64,000 nucleotides of DNA from UBA1081 sp045636025 (GCA_045636025.1 JAZTWP010000006.1:36497-100496); one strand, 5' to 3'; positions 49,961 to 60,500 are shown, numbered from the stretch's first letter. Notes: generated from the sequence alone by a model not told the origin. Program-made: numbers and translations.

Positions 49961-51358
49961 ATGAAAAAATTTATGGCTGAAGATTTTCTTCTTTCAACTG
50001 AAACAGCAAAAACACTTTTCAAGGCTTGTAATGCAATGCCTATTTATGACTGGCATTGTCATCTTTCTCCCAAGGAGATTTATGAAAACAAAGAGCCTGC
50101 AGATATAACTCAGCTCTGGCTCGGCGGTGATCATTATAAGTGGAGAGGTATGAGAAGCTGCGGTATTGATGAAAAATACATCACAGGTGATGCTTCAAAC
50201 TATGAAAAGTTTGTGAAGTGGGCAAGTGTAATGAATTATTGTATCGGCAATCCGCTTTATCATTGGACTCATCTTGAGCTTCAGCGTTATTTTGGCATTG
50301 ACACACCTCTTTCTCCCAAGACAGCAGATGAAATCTGGGAAAAGGCAAATGCAAAAATCAAAGAGGGCGGTTTCAGACCCCGTGACCTTATTGCAAAATC
50401 AAACGTTGCGGCTGTCTGCACAACAGATGACCCTGCAGATACACTTGAATATCATAAACTGATTGCAGAAGATGAAACAGTAAGTTTCAAAGTGCTTCCT
50501 GCTTTCCGTCCTGACAAGACTCTTTATATCGATCTTCCCTCATTTATTCCCTGGCTTGAGGCTATGGAAAAAACAGCAGGCACAACAATTGACAGCTATG
50601 CAAAGCTTAAGGAAGTGCTCGTCAGCAGAATCAATTTCTTTGAAGAAATGGGCTGTAAGGCAACTGACCACGCATTCCTCTATGCTCCCTATATCAGAGC
50701 AACAGAAGAAGAGCTTGAAGAGATTTTTGCAAAGGGAAGAAACGGCGAAACTCTCACAGAAACAGAAGCAGACAAATACAAGACAGAGCTTTTCCGTTTC
50801 CTTGCAAAAGAGTATTACAAAAAAGGCTGGGCAATGGAAATCCACATCGGTGCAATGAGAAACAACAACACAAAGATGTTTAATAATCTGGGTCCCGACA
50901 CGGGTTATGACTCAATCGGTGACAGAGAAATTGCTCACGGTCTTTCACGTCTTCTTGACTCACTTGCAGAAGAGGGTATGCTTCCCAAGACAATTCTCTT
51001 CACACTCAATCCCAAGGATAACTACGTGCTCGGCACAATGCTCGGTAATTTCCAGAATTCAGATGCAGAGTCAAAGATTCAGTTCGGCTCAGCATGGTGG
51101 TTCAACGATAATATCGACGGTATGCAGACTCAGATGAAGGCTCTTGCAAATCTCGGTATGCTCGGTAAGTTTGTAGGTATGGTTACAGATTCACGTTCAT
51201 TCCTTTCATATCCCCGTCACGAATATTTCAGAAGAATACTCTGTGAACTCATCGGCGGTTGGGTTGAAAACGGTGAATACCCCTGGGATGAAGAAGTCCT
51301 CACAGCTATGGTTGAGGATATTGCATTCAACAACGCAAAAAATTATATCGGTATGTAA
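49961..51358 (+). CDS. uxaC: Glucuronate isomerase
   Basis: A 465-aa amidohydrolase-fold isomerase converting D-glucuronate (and D-galacturonate) to the ketose. Signatures: YDWHCHLSPKEIYENK near the N-terminus, LWLGGDHYKWR and SAWWFNDNIDGMQTQM. Length matches UxaC (about 470). ATG 49961 follows AAAGGATGG. First gene before cysK and recG on the same strand. Fits a pectin/xylan uronate pathway, though uxaB/uxuB genes are not here. Confidence 0.94.
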   Translation: MKKFMAEDFLLSTETAKTLFKACNAMPIYDWHCHLSPKEIYENKEPADITQLWLGGDHYKWRGMRSCGIDEKYITGDASNYEKFVKWASVMNYCIGNPLYHWTHLELQRYFGIDTPLSPKTADEIWEKANAKIKEGGFRPRDLIAKSNVAAVCTTDDPADTLEYHKLIAEDETVSFKVLPAFRPDKTLYIDLPSFIPWLEAMEKTAGTTIDSYAKLKEVLVSRINFFEEMGCKATDHAFLYAPYIRATEEELEEIFAKGRNGETLTETEADKYKTELFRFLAKEYYKKGWAMEIHIGAMRNNNTKMFNNLGPDTGYDSIGDREIAHGLSRLLDSLAEEGMLPKTILFTLNPKDNYVLGTMLGNFQNSDAESKIQFGSAWWFNDNIDGMQTQMKALANLGMLGKFVGMVTDSRSFLSYPRHEYFRRILCELIGGWVENGEYPWDEEVLTAMVEDIAFNNAKNYIGM

Positions 51359-51372
51359 GGTGAATTGATATT

Positions 51373-52341
51373 ATGGCAGAATTTACTTACGGTTTCGGTT
51401 TCAGACCGAAGGAATATATAGCAGAAAGTCTTCTTGACCTTGTGGGTAAAACTCCCATGGTTAAACTCAGCAGATTTGCTTCTGCTGCAGGTGTGGGCGG
51501 AAATATTCTTGCAAAGCTTGAGTATTTCAATCCTTTAGGCTCCGCAAAAGACAGAATCGGCATTGCAATGATTGAAGATGCTGAGAGAAACGGTCTTATC
51601 GCAGAGGGCGGCACAATTATTGAACCCACAAGCGGTAATACAGGTATTGCTCTTGCTTTTGCATCTGTAATCAAGGGGTATAAGCTCATTCTCACAATGC
51701 CCGAAAATATGAGTGAAGAAAGAATGAAGATGCTGAAAGCACTCGGTGCAGAGCTTGTTCTCACTCCTAAAGAACAGGGTATGCAGGGCGCAATTGACAA
51801 GGCAAAGGAAATTGCTGAAAACACAGAAAACGCCTGGATTCCTATGCAGTTTGAGAATAAGGCAAATGCAAATATTCACAAAACAACAACTGCTCAGGAG
51901 ATTCTTCACGACACATACGGTCAGATTGATTATTTTGTGGCTGGTGTCGGCACTGGCGGTACACTTACAGGTGTTGCGTCTACTCTCAAAGCATTCAATG
52001 ATAACGTAAAAATCATTGCTGTTGAGCCTGCTGATTCTCCTGTGCTCAAGGGTAAAGCTGCGGCTCCTCACGCAATTCAGGGTATAGGTGCAAATTTCAT
52101 ACCTGAAGTGCTTGATACTTCTCTTATTGATGAAATCATTGATGTTACAACTCAGCAGGCTTACAATGCTGCAAGAACTGCTGCCAAAACAGAAGGTCTT
52201 CTTGTTGGTGTTTCATCAGGTGCGGCACTTTTTGCTGCATCAGTTATTGCAAACAGACCTGAAAATGCAGATAAGAATATTGTTGTTCTTCTTCCCGATA
52301 CGGGAGAAAGATACCTTTCAACAGATTTGTTTGATATCTGA
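51373..52341 (+). CDS. cysK: Cysteine synthase A
   Basis: A 322-aa PLP enzyme making cysteine from O-acetylserine and sulfide. PLP Lys in NPLGSAKDRIG (K59), PTSGNTGIALAF loop, GVGTGGTLTGV phosphate site and GVSSGAA. A 25-residue N-terminal extension precedes the usual LVGKTPMV start. It starts 14 nt after uxaC, an unusual pairing with no obvious pathway link. Confidence 0.93.
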   Translation: MAEFTYGFGFRPKEYIAESLLDLVGKTPMVKLSRFASAAGVGGNILAKLEYFNPLGSAKDRIGIAMIEDAERNGLIAEGGTIIEPTSGNTGIALAFASVIKGYKLILTMPENMSEERMKMLKALGAELVLTPKEQGMQGAIDKAKEIAENTENAWIPMQFENKANANIHKTTTAQEILHDTYGQIDYFVAGVGTGGTLTGVASTLKAFNDNVKIIAVEPADSPVLKGKAAAPHAIQGIGANFIPEVLDTSLIDEIIDVTTQQAYNAARTAAKTEGLLVGVSSGAALFAASVIANRPENADKNIVVLLPDTGERYLSTDLFDI

Positions 52342-52343
52342 TT

Positions 52344-54380
52344 ATGGACTTTTCCACCGATATTAAATATATAAAAGGTGTAGGCGAAGTTGTTGCCGGG
52401 CTTTTTAATAAGCTCGGCATTTTCACAATCGGAGATCTTCTTGCAAATTATCCCCGTGATTATGAGGATTGGAGCAAGGTTACTCCCATTATGTCTGCGC
52501 CTTTCGGAGAAAACTGCTGTATAAGAGCAAGAATAACCAATGCGCCTGAGGGAATGAAAACAAGAAACGGCACAATGATCTTCAAAGCTGTGGCAACAGA
52601 CGGAGAAGGTATTCTTATGCTGACTTTTTTTAACAACAAATATGTTGTCAATCAGCTTTTTACAGACAATGAATACCTGTTTTTCGGCAAGATAAATCAG
52701 AATATTGTGGGCGGCAGAGAAATGTTGTCTCCCAGATTTGTAAAAGTCAGCGATAATGAAAAAATACACCCCATTTACCGTCAGACAGAAAAACTCACAA
52801 CAAGAAAGATTGAAACTGTTGTTGCAAGTGCCTTGTCTGCATTCAGAGGTGCATTTGAAGAAACTTTGCCTGAATATCTTATACAGAAATATCGTCTTAT
52901 GGATATTGAAGAAGCAGTGCGCAATATGCATTTTCCCGAAAGTGATGAAAAACTCAGACTTGCAAGACGCAGATTGATTTTTGAAGAGCTTCTTGGTATG
53001 CAGCTGGGACTTCTCTATCTTAGAGCCAGAAGCAGAAGCAGTACTTCTGTCAGAATTGTAAATGACAGGACTCAGGAGTTTTATTCCTGGTTGCCGTATT
53101 CACCCACAAATGCACAGAAAAGATGTATCAGCGAATGTGCACAGGATATGAAAGATTCAAAGCCGATGAACAGACTTCTGCAGGGTGATGTAGGCTCGGG
53201 TAAAACAACTGTTGCGGCAGCACTTATTTATAATGCTGTGTCAAACGGTTATCAGAGTGCACTTATGGTGCCTACCGAAGTCCTTGCAGAGCAGCATTGT
53301 AAATCTCTTGCAAAGCTTTTTGGCGGAAGAATCAATATTGCTCTTCTCACAGGCTCAGTCAAGGCATCGCAGAAAAAACATATAAAAGACGGTCTTGCAG
53401 ACGGCAGTATTGACCTTGTTGTGGGTACTCACGCAATTATAAGTGAAGATGTTCAGTTCAAGAGACTTGGTTTTGTTATAACGGACGAGCAGCACCGTTT
53501 CGGTGTAAATCAGAGAACTGCACTTGCAAAAAAAGGCATCAATCCCCATACTCTTGTTATGTCTGCGACACCGATTCCGAGAACTCTCGGCCTTATTATC
53601 TACGGTGACCTTGATATTTCAATTATCGATGAACTTCCAAAAGGAAGACAGCCCATTGAAACATATTGTGTGGGCACGGATTACCGTGAACGCATTTATA
53701 AATTTATAAAAAAGCATATTGATGAGGGACGTCAGGCATACGTTATCTGTCCTCTTGTGGAAGAAGGGGAAACAGACCTTGTACCTGCTCAGGAATATGC
53801 GGCTTATCTTCAGAAGAAAGTGTTTACCGATTGCACCGTGGGACTTCTTCACGGCAAAATGAAACCGAAACAGAAAGACGAAGTAATGCGTGATTTTGCA
53901 GATGGCAGAATTCAGATTCTTGTTTCAACGGTTGTTGTTGAAGTCGGCATAGATGTGCCCAATGCAGCTGTGATGATGATTGAGAATGCAGAAAGATTCG
54001 GTCTTTCTCAGCTTCATCAGCTCAGAGGAAGAATCGGCAGAGGGCAGTTCAAATCAACCTGTGTACTCGTTTCGGATGCACAGAATGATGAAAGTCTGAA
54101 GCGTCTTGATGTTATGTGTAAAACAACAGACGGCTTTGTGATTGCAGAAGAAGACCTTAAACAGCGAGGTCCCGGTGATTTTCTCGGTTCAAGACAGCAC
54201 GGTCTGCCTGAATTGAGACTTGCAAACATTGTGACTGACACAAAGATTCTTTATGCTGCTCAGAAACAGGCGGAAGATATTCTTCTTGCTGATCCTGAAC
54301 TTGCATTCCCAGAACACAAAAAGCTTCGTGAACTTATGGAAAACGTTTTCGGTAAGTTCGGCGAAGTCGGAATAAACTAA
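52344..54380 (+). CDS. recG: ATP-dependent DNA helicase RecG
   Basis: A 678-aa fork-reversal helicase. N-terminal wedge (OB) domain at about 60-160, GDVGSGKTTVAAAL Walker A, DEQHRFGV DExH box, HQLRGRIGRG motif VI and the C-terminal helical hook. Starts 2 nt after the cysK stop, so it is co-transcribed with cysK. Confidence 0.96.
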   Translation: MDFSTDIKYIKGVGEVVAGLFNKLGIFTIGDLLANYPRDYEDWSKVTPIMSAPFGENCCIRARITNAPEGMKTRNGTMIFKAVATDGEGILMLTFFNNKYVVNQLFTDNEYLFFGKINQNIVGGREMLSPRFVKVSDNEKIHPIYRQTEKLTTRKIETVVASALSAFRGAFEETLPEYLIQKYRLMDIEEAVRNMHFPESDEKLRLARRRLIFEELLGMQLGLLYLRARSRSSTSVRIVNDRTQEFYSWLPYSPTNAQKRCISECAQDMKDSKPMNRLLQGDVGSGKTTVAAALIYNAVSNGYQSALMVPTEVLAEQHCKSLAKLFGGRINIALLTGSVKASQKKHIKDGLADGSIDLVVGTHAIISEDVQFKRLGFVITDEQHRFGVNQRTALAKKGINPHTLVMSATPIPRTLGLIIYGDLDISIIDELPKGRQPIETYCVGTDYRERIYKFIKKHIDEGRQAYVICPLVEEGETDLVPAQEYAAYLQKKVFTDCTVGLLHGKMKPKQKDEVMRDFADGRIQILVSTVVVEVGIDVPNAAVMMIENAERFGLSQLHQLRGRIGRGQFKSTCVLVSDAQNDESLKRLDVMCKTTDGFVIAEEDLKQRGPGDFLGSRQHGLPELRLANIVTDTKILYAAQKQAEDILLADPELAFPEHKKLRELMENVFGKFGEVGIN

Positions 54381-54420
54381 AAAAAGACCACTATCGGAAC
54401 TCCGATAGTGGTAATTTTTT
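54381..54420. terminator. Bidirectional terminator
   Basis: A 12-bp stem ACCACTATCGGA with its complement, with A-run before and T-run after, between convergent recG and the 97-aa gene. Confidence 0.88.
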
Positions 54421-54713
54421 TACTGTGAAAGTGCTCTGTCAAGCCAGATGGATGCAATATCCATTGCCTGATAAAGACCTTGTTTTTCGCTCTTTTTAAC
54501 GATTCTTTCTCTTGGTCTTACATCGGGGTCTGTGTTGAGAAGCTGAACTGTAACTCTGCTTGCAACCTCAAGTTCTCCCACTGTTTTTGTTGAGCAGATC
54601 TGAAGCATAACAACAAACGGATCGCTCATATTGCCGTAATAAATCGTCTTACCGCAGCGAACTAAGGGGTAACCCTTGTAAGTAAGGAACTTAGGTCCCT
54701 TTTTTTCTGCCAT
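54420..54713 (-). CDS. Unknown 97-aa conserved-looking protein
   Basis: Start MAEKKGPKFLTYKGYPLVRCG, then a beta-rich segment IYYGNMSDPFVVML and a helical, basic C-terminus. No signal or membrane segment. It follows ireB by 34 nt on the same strand, so it is probably in the same transcript. I do not recognise a named family. Confidence 0.7.
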   Translation of the reverse strand: MAEKKGPKFLTYKGYPLVRCGKTIYYGNMSDPFVVMLQICSTKTVGELEVASRVTVQLLNTDPDVRPRERIVKKSEKQGLYQAMDIASIWLDRALSQ

Positions 54714-54747
54714 TAAAACTCAATCCTTTCCTTGATAATGACGGGAA

Positions 54748-54999
54748 TTAACCGTCCACATCGAGGTAATCCTTGATGAGTGCCTGCAAAAGCTCATAGC
54801 GGTCAATTTTCATAATTGTGTTTCTCGCATTGTTGTATGTTGTGATGTATGCGGGGTCTTCTGATAAAATATATCCCACTATCTGACTTACGGGGTTATA
54901 GCCTTTTTCTTCAAGAGCATCATAAACACTGCTGAGCATTGCTTTGAGCTGAGAATCCTTGTCACCCTGAATCTTAAACTTGATAGTTTTATCTGTCAT
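54748..54999 (-). CDS. ireB: IreB-family regulatory phosphoprotein (UPF0297)
   Basis: The 83-aa protein's core YDALEEKGYNPVSQIVGYIL and SEDPAYITTYNNARN is diagnostic for IreB/YrzL. In Enterococcus IreB is phosphorylated by the Ser/Thr kinase IreK on N-terminal Thr residues; here the N-terminus has Thr2 and Thr5 (MTDKTIKFKI). Start ATG 54999 has GAGGTGA upstream. A 5' hairpin GTGCTC/GAGCAC lies in its leader. Confidence 0.9.
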   Translation of the reverse strand: MTDKTIKFKIQGDKDSQLKAMLSSVYDALEEKGYNPVSQIVGYILSEDPAYITTYNNARNTIMKIDRYELLQALIKDYLDVDG

Positions 55000-55055
55000 T
55001 AAGGTCACCTCTTCCTTCGGTGCTCTGTTGGAGCACAACTAATAATACATAATTT

Positions 55056-55084
55056 ATTATACAATAAAGATTTATAAAACACAA
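55056..55084 (-). promoter_or_regulatory. Promoter of ireB
   Basis: On the minus strand, TTGTGT (55079-55084), a 17-nt spacer and TATAAT (55056-55061). Confidence 0.55.
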
Positions 55085-55163
55085 CACTTTTTTGTATATT
55101 TTTATTCCGTTTTTTCGCTTTATGTGTTACAATAAAAACAAATCATTGCAAAGGGGTATTTTT

Positions 55164-56681
55164 ATGTTTGTTCTCAGCGCAGAAAATATGCGCAAAGCAG
55201 AGGAAACTGCTGTTGCAAACGGTGCAGATTGGCTGACTCTTATGAAAACTGCAGGTACAAAGTGTGCAGATGTGATTTCACAAGAGGATAAAGACAAAAA
55301 GATTGTTATTCTCTGCGGAAAGGGTCGAAATGGCGGAGACGGTTTTGTTATTGCAGGAAAACTGTGGCAATACGGCTTCAGAAAGGTGTTGGCAATACTT
55401 GTTTATTCTGAGCCGACAGATGAAATCTGTGTGTCTGTGTATAATGAAATGAAAAAATTCCCCGTTGAAATCTGCAATTTTACAAAAGAGCCTGAAACCT
55501 GTGCTTTTCATATTGAAAGTGCAGATGTGATTGCAGATGCTGTTTTCGGTATCGGTTTCAAAGGTGAACTTTCAGGCAACGCAAAGAGTGTTGTCGCTAT
55601 TGCAAATAAAAATACAGATGCAGTAAAATATGCAATTGATATTCCGTCGGGACTCTCTGCAGACGGCAATTACAACGGTGAGGAATATTTTTTCTCTGAT
55701 AAGACACTCACTATGATTGCGTATAAGCCCGTGCACGTTTTCAGCCCCGTTGCCGAAATGTGCGGAGAAACAATGGTTATGGATATCGGTGTCGGTGATG
55801 ATTGCCTTTCACCATTTGCAGAAAAATATACTGTCTTTACAAAAAATGAGGCTATCGGAAATATTAAGGACAGACCGTATAGCAGTCATAAAGGCACTTT
55901 CGGCAATGTGCTTACAGTCTGCGGCAGCAGAAATATGACAGGCTGTGTTTATCTTTGCAATCAGGCTCTGGTTGAAATCGGTGCAGGACTTGTAACAGCC
56001 TGCTTCCCTGATTGCATCTATGATGTTGTTGCTTCAAAACTCAATGAGCCTCTTATGCTGCCCGTTTACTGTAACGAAAACGGCAGAATGAAAACAGATG
56101 CAAAAACTCTTTATAAAAAGCTTGATGTGTGCAATGTGGTTGCTGTCGGCTGCGGTATAGGTATTGACAATGACACAAAAGAGCTTGTGAAATTTCTGAT
56201 AAAAAATACAAAAGGCACTCTGATTCTTGATGCGGACGCATTAAACTGCATTGCAAAGGATACGGATATTCTCGCAGAGGCAGAGTGTGATGTTGTGATT
56301 ACTCCTCACCCCGGAGAAATGTCAAGACTTACGGGTAAGAGTATTTCTGAGATTCAGAGTGACAGAATCGGCACAGCAACCGAATTTGCGAAGAAATATT
56401 CAGTTACTGTGCTTCTCAAGGGTGCGAATACTGTTGTTGCTGACAAAGACGGAAGAGTTTATATAAACACAACGGGCAATCCCTCTATGTCAAGGGGAGG
56501 CAGCGGAGATGTGCTGACAGGTCTTGCGGCAGGTCTTATTTCTCAGTGTGACGATGTGTTTACTGCTGTGTGCACAGCGGCATATATTCACGGAGCAGTT
56601 GCCGATGAACTTGTAAAAAAATACGGAAAGCTGTCTGCAACACCTTCCCGTATAATAGAAAATATTCACTTGGCTTTCTGA
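55164..56681 (+). CDS. nnr: Bifunctional NAD(P)H-hydrate epimerase/ADP-dependent dehydratase
   Basis: A 505-aa repair enzyme for hydrated NAD(P)H. The N-terminal YjeF_N epimerase has GKGRNGGDGFVIAGKLW; the C-terminal carbohydrate-kinase domain has ITPHPGEMSRLTG, NTTGNPSMSRGGSGDVLTG and the preceding LILDADALN. ATG 55164 follows AAAGGGG. Overlaps the VanZ gene convergently by 16 bp. Confidence 0.94.
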   Translation: MFVLSAENMRKAEETAVANGADWLTLMKTAGTKCADVISQEDKDKKIVILCGKGRNGGDGFVIAGKLWQYGFRKVLAILVYSEPTDEICVSVYNEMKKFPVEICNFTKEPETCAFHIESADVIADAVFGIGFKGELSGNAKSVVAIANKNTDAVKYAIDIPSGLSADGNYNGEEYFFSDKTLTMIAYKPVHVFSPVAEMCGETMVMDIGVGDDCLSPFAEKYTVFTKNEAIGNIKDRPYSSHKGTFGNVLTVCGSRNMTGCVYLCNQALVEIGAGLVTACFPDCIYDVVASKLNEPLMLPVYCNENGRMKTDAKTLYKKLDVCNVVAVGCGIGIDNDTKELVKFLIKNTKGTLILDADALNCIAKDTDILAEAECDVVITPHPGEMSRLTGKSISEIQSDRIGTATEFAKKYSVTVLLKGANTVVADKDGRVYINTTGNPSMSRGGSGDVLTGLAAGLISQCDDVFTAVCTAAYIHGAVADELVKKYGKLSATPSRIIENIHLAF

Positions 56682-57160
56682 GATTTTCTTCTGTTATAAA
56701 TCCACACAATCACAAACAAAAACAGCACTCCGCAGAGGGCACCCGAAGAGTCGATGAGAATGTCTGTAAACTGACAGCTTCTTCCCGGAATAAAATACTG
56801 ATGAATCTCATCGCTGACGGCATAAAGTGCACCAGTCAGGAATGAAGCGGGTATAGTAATTTTGTTTCTGATGTAAAAAGAAAGTCCCGTAGCATAAAGG
56901 AAAAAACCGAGCGCCGCATATTCAAGGAAATGTGCGGTGTTTCTTATTATTCCGATGCATTTGTCAAGAATTATTTCAATCTGCTCATCTGTCAGATCAA
57001 AATTTTCAAGGAATCTGTAAACGAATGAGTCAGCTATAAAGTCACTTTTTTTGTTTGATTCATCAGCATTGTCTGCCGAGAGAAGAAAAATCACAGCCAT
57101 GACGGCAACGGTAAGTGTTATAAATATTGTTCTCAGGGCAAAAAGCTTCTTTTTGTTCAT
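56666..57160 (-). CDS. VanZ-family membrane protein
   Basis: A 164-aa protein with about four membrane helices and the VanZ core SDEIHQYFIPGRSCQFTDILID. VanZ-type proteins affect lipoglycopeptide sensitivity or cell-envelope lipids; no vancomycin-resistance genes are nearby, so a housekeeping envelope role is more likely. GGAGTGAT precedes the ATG. Confidence 0.88.
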   Translation of the reverse strand: MNKKKLFALRTIFITLTVAVMAVIFLLSADNADESNKKSDFIADSFVYRFLENFDLTDEQIEIILDKCIGIIRNTAHFLEYAALGFFLYATGLSFYIRNKITIPASFLTGALYAVSDEIHQYFIPGRSCQFTDILIDSSGALCGVLFLFVIVWIYNRRKSQKAK

Positions 57161-57225
57161 ATTATCACTCCGTATGTATTATACTATTAAAAGAAGCAGG
57201 GCGCAATAAATTTGGATAAAAACTA

Positions 57226-57254
57226 TTGAAAAATAAATTTTAATTTATTATAAT
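57226..57254 (+). promoter_or_regulatory. Promoter of tRNA-Thr
   Basis: TTGAAA (57226-57231), a 17-nt spacer and TATAAT (57249-57254), 8 nt before the tRNA 5' end. Confidence 0.8.
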
Positions 57255-57262
57255 ACACCTAT

Positions 57263-57338
57263 GCTTGTGTAGCACAGTCGGTAGTGCAGCGCATTCGTAA
57301 TGCGCAGGTCGTCCGTTCGAGCCGGATCACAAGCTCCA
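57263..57338 (+). tRNA. tRNA-Thr (anticodon CGT)
   Basis: A 76-nt cloverleaf: acceptor GCTTGTG/CACAAGC, D-stem GCAC/GTGC, anticodon stem GCGCA/TGCGC with loop TTCGTAA (anticodon 57296-57298), T-loop TTCGAGC with stem GTCCG/CGGAT (one G-U). T discriminator and encoded CCA. U73 is normal for Firmicutes tRNA-Thr. Reads ACG codons. Stands alone with its own promoter and terminator, just before the type VII-like cluster. Confidence 0.96.
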
Positions 57339-57340
57339 TA

Positions 57341-57365
57341 AACTCCGCTTCGGCGGAGTTTTTTC
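57341..57365 (+). terminator. Terminator of tRNA-Thr
   Basis: The stem AACTCCGC/GCGGAGTT with TTCG loop is followed by TTTTC. Confidence 0.9.
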
Positions 57366-57413
57366 TTATAATTAATAATTTTATTGTTTATCATTAATAA
57401 ATAAAATTTCCTA

Positions 57414-57442
57414 TTGAAAAAAAATTATATAGATGTTATACT
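57414..57442 (+). promoter_or_regulatory. Promoter of the type VII-like cluster
   Basis: TTGAAA (57414-57419), a 17-nt spacer and TATACT (57437-57442), about 130 nt upstream of the essC-like start. Confidence 0.7.
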
Positions 57443-57466
57443 AAGAATATTCACTTGTAATATTTT

Positions 57467-57498
57467 GTCGTCAGAATAGTAAATCGGATTCTGAAGAC
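57467..57498 (+). other. Leader hairpin upstream of the essC-like gene
   Basis: TCAGAAT/ATTCTGA with flanking GTC/GAC forms a bulged stem in the mRNA leader. There is no T-run, so it is not a terminator; it could be an RNA-level control element. Confidence 0.4.
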
Positions 57499-57576
57499 GG
57501 AAAAATGTAATTATGTGATTGAATTTCAGACAAAAACAGGTTTGTTTTTTTGTATGATATGGGAGTGTTTTTTGGG

Positions 57577-60500
57577 ATGAATAAAGAAAACAATTCTTAT
57601 CCTATACATGTTGTTCTTCTTGAAAAAGGGCGCTTTATGCGTTCTATCTGGCTGCCTGTAGAGAAGGAAGGCCGATTTGTTTTTGAAGCTACAGCAGACG
57701 GGGACTCTGTTCCCATTTCTGTAATTGCAGAAAACGATGCTTGGTATGCGATTGCAGGAAGAAACGGTCAGTTTGTTTTTAACGACAGAGAATACAGCAA
57801 GAAAGTGCTTCTCGGTGACTGTACGCTGATTATGTTTGCTGTCGGTGATAAAAAGTACACTCTTTATTCCGAATTTGTGCGTGAAGGTGATAATGTATAC
57901 CTTCCCTATTATATTGAGAAACATTCAGATATTCATATCGGTCGTCTGGCAAATTGTGATATTTGTTATCCCAATCCTTTTGTATCAAGAGATCACGCAA
58001 TGCTTCATTGGAGCAACGGTAACTGGTTTATTGTTGACCTGGACAGCAGCAACGGTGTATTCCTTAACGGTGTAAGCGTAAAAGAAGCTCTTGTCAAAAC
58101 AGGTGATGTGATATACATAATGGGTTTGTATATCATTATGGGTGTGGGTTATATCGGTATAAATAATGCCAACAACCGTATTCAGAACACCTCACCAAAA
58201 ATAAGACGAATAGAGCGAGAAAATGAAATAGAATATTTTCAGTATGTATCCAGAGGCAAAGAGGGGCTTTTTGACAGAAAACCCCGAAAGAATTTCAAGA
58301 TAGAACAGAAAGAAATTGAAATTGAAATGCCTCCCATGTCCATGAGTGCAAATAAAATGCCTCTGTTGTTGCGTATGGGCAATCCCTTGCTTTCGGGCGG
58401 ACGTGCAATCGCAACAGGAAATATGTTTTCTGCCGTTACTTCTTTGGTTCTTCCCGCTATTACTCAGGGACTTACCGAGAAAGACAGAAAAGAATATGAG
58501 GCAATGAGAGATGAAAAATACAAAGAGTATCTGGATTATGTTACTACTGAAATAAATAATGAAATTGATGCGGAAAGAAATCTTTTAACAGATATATATC
58601 CTCCGCTTGCAAGAATGCTCAATTTCTCTCATGATAAGAAAAGACTTTGGGAACGCAGAAAATTTGATGAAGATTTTCTTGACGTAAGAGTAGGCTTCGG
58701 TAATATTCCGATGGTTGCCACAAGAAAATACAATCCCAAGAAGTTCGAACTTGAACGTGACTATCTTGTGGATGAGATGTATAAGGTTGCTGAAAAGCCT
58801 GCAATTGTTGAGGGCGTTCCTATTATGATGTCCCTTAAAAATGATTATATCACAGCAGTTGTCGGTGATTATAACCGTACGATGGCTCTTCTTTACAATC
58901 TTATTGTTCAGTTGGCATTGACTCATGCATATGATGAAACAAAGATAGTTGTTCTTTGCAGTGCAGAGGAAGAAAAAATGTTTGAGTTTGTCAAATATCT
59001 TCCTCATAACTGGAATAATGAGCAGACTGTAAGATTCTTTGCAACATCACGTTCTGATGCTCAGCAATTGAGCAAGTTCTTCAATAATGAACTTGACGGA
59101 TTGTTTGAAGACGGATACAGTTCACGCAAGAAAGAAAAACTAAAAAATCTGCCTTCATATGTTGTTATTGCAACCAACAAAGAACTGTACGAAAGAATAG
59201 AAATATTAAAAAATGTTGTTCAGGCAGAAGAGTACTGTGCTGTTTCTGTTATTACTGCATTCAACGGTGCTCCTAAAGAATGTACAAAGATGATTTCTCT
59301 TGACGGCAGAAATATTTTCAGGGATATGATCAATCCCGGAGTGGAAGATCAGGAATTTACAATTGACCCTGTTAAAAAAGAAGAAGTAGAGTTCAGTATG
59401 AGGCAGGTTATGAAAACAAAGCTTCGTATTGATTCAGAAGCTCAGTTTGCTTTACCGACAATGCTTACTTTCCTTGAAATGTTCAATGTCGGTCGTGTTG
59501 AGCACCTTAATCCTCTTAAAAGATGGTCAGATAATAACCCCGTAAAATCACTTGCGGCACCTATCGGTATCGGAACAGACGGTAAGCTCTTTACCCTTGA
59601 CCTGCACGAGAAAAAGCAGGGTCCTCACGGATTGGTTGCAGGTGGTACAGGTTCAGGTAAATCTGAGTTTATTATTACATATATTCTTTCAATGGCTGTA
59701 AACTACAGCCCTGACGAAGTAGCATTTATTCTGATTGACTATAAGGGCGGCGGTCTGGCAGACGCTTTTGTTGATGAAAAACGAGGCATTCATCTGCCCC
59801 ACGTTGTGGGTACAATCACAAACCTTGACGGTGCGGCAATCAACCGTTCACTTATGTCAATCAACAGCGAACTTAAACGTAGACAGGCATTGTTCAAAAA
59901 GGCAAAAAGTGAAACCAACGAAGGTACAATGGATATCTATGATTATCAGAAATTGTACCGTAACAAAAAGGTTTCAGAGCCGTTGCCTCATCTGTTTATT
60001 ATCTCTGACGAGTTTGCTGAATTGAAGAAGCAGCAGCCCGAATTTATGGACGAACTTATCAGTACAGCCCGTATCGGCCGAAGCTTAGGTGTTCATCTGA
60101 TTCTTGCTACTCAGAAACCCAGCGGTGTTGTTAATGACCAGATCTGGAGTAATACAAAGTTCAGAATTTGTCTGCGAGTTGCTGACAAGGGCGACAGTAT
60201 GGAAATGCTCAAGCGTCCTGAAGCGGCAGAAATCAAAAATACAGGTCGTTTCTATCTGCAGGTTGGTTACAACGAATTGTTCGCAATGGGTCAGTCTGCA
60301 TGGTGCGGTGCCGGTTATATTCCTCAGGATGAAGTTGTTATTGAAGAAGATAAGTCAGTTCAGTTTGTTGACAATGTAGGACAAGTTGTTCTGAATGTTA
60401 AAAAGAAAGTCAACACTAATCTTCAGGCTCAGGGTAAGCAGATTGTTTCAATCGTTCAGTATTTGTCAGATCTGGCAAAGAGAGAAGGTATTGAGGCTAA

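Noticed and set aside
56666..57160. Vancomycin-resistance gene
   Set aside because: Only a VanZ-type fold is present; vanH, vanA and vanX-type genes are absent, so resistance is not claimed.
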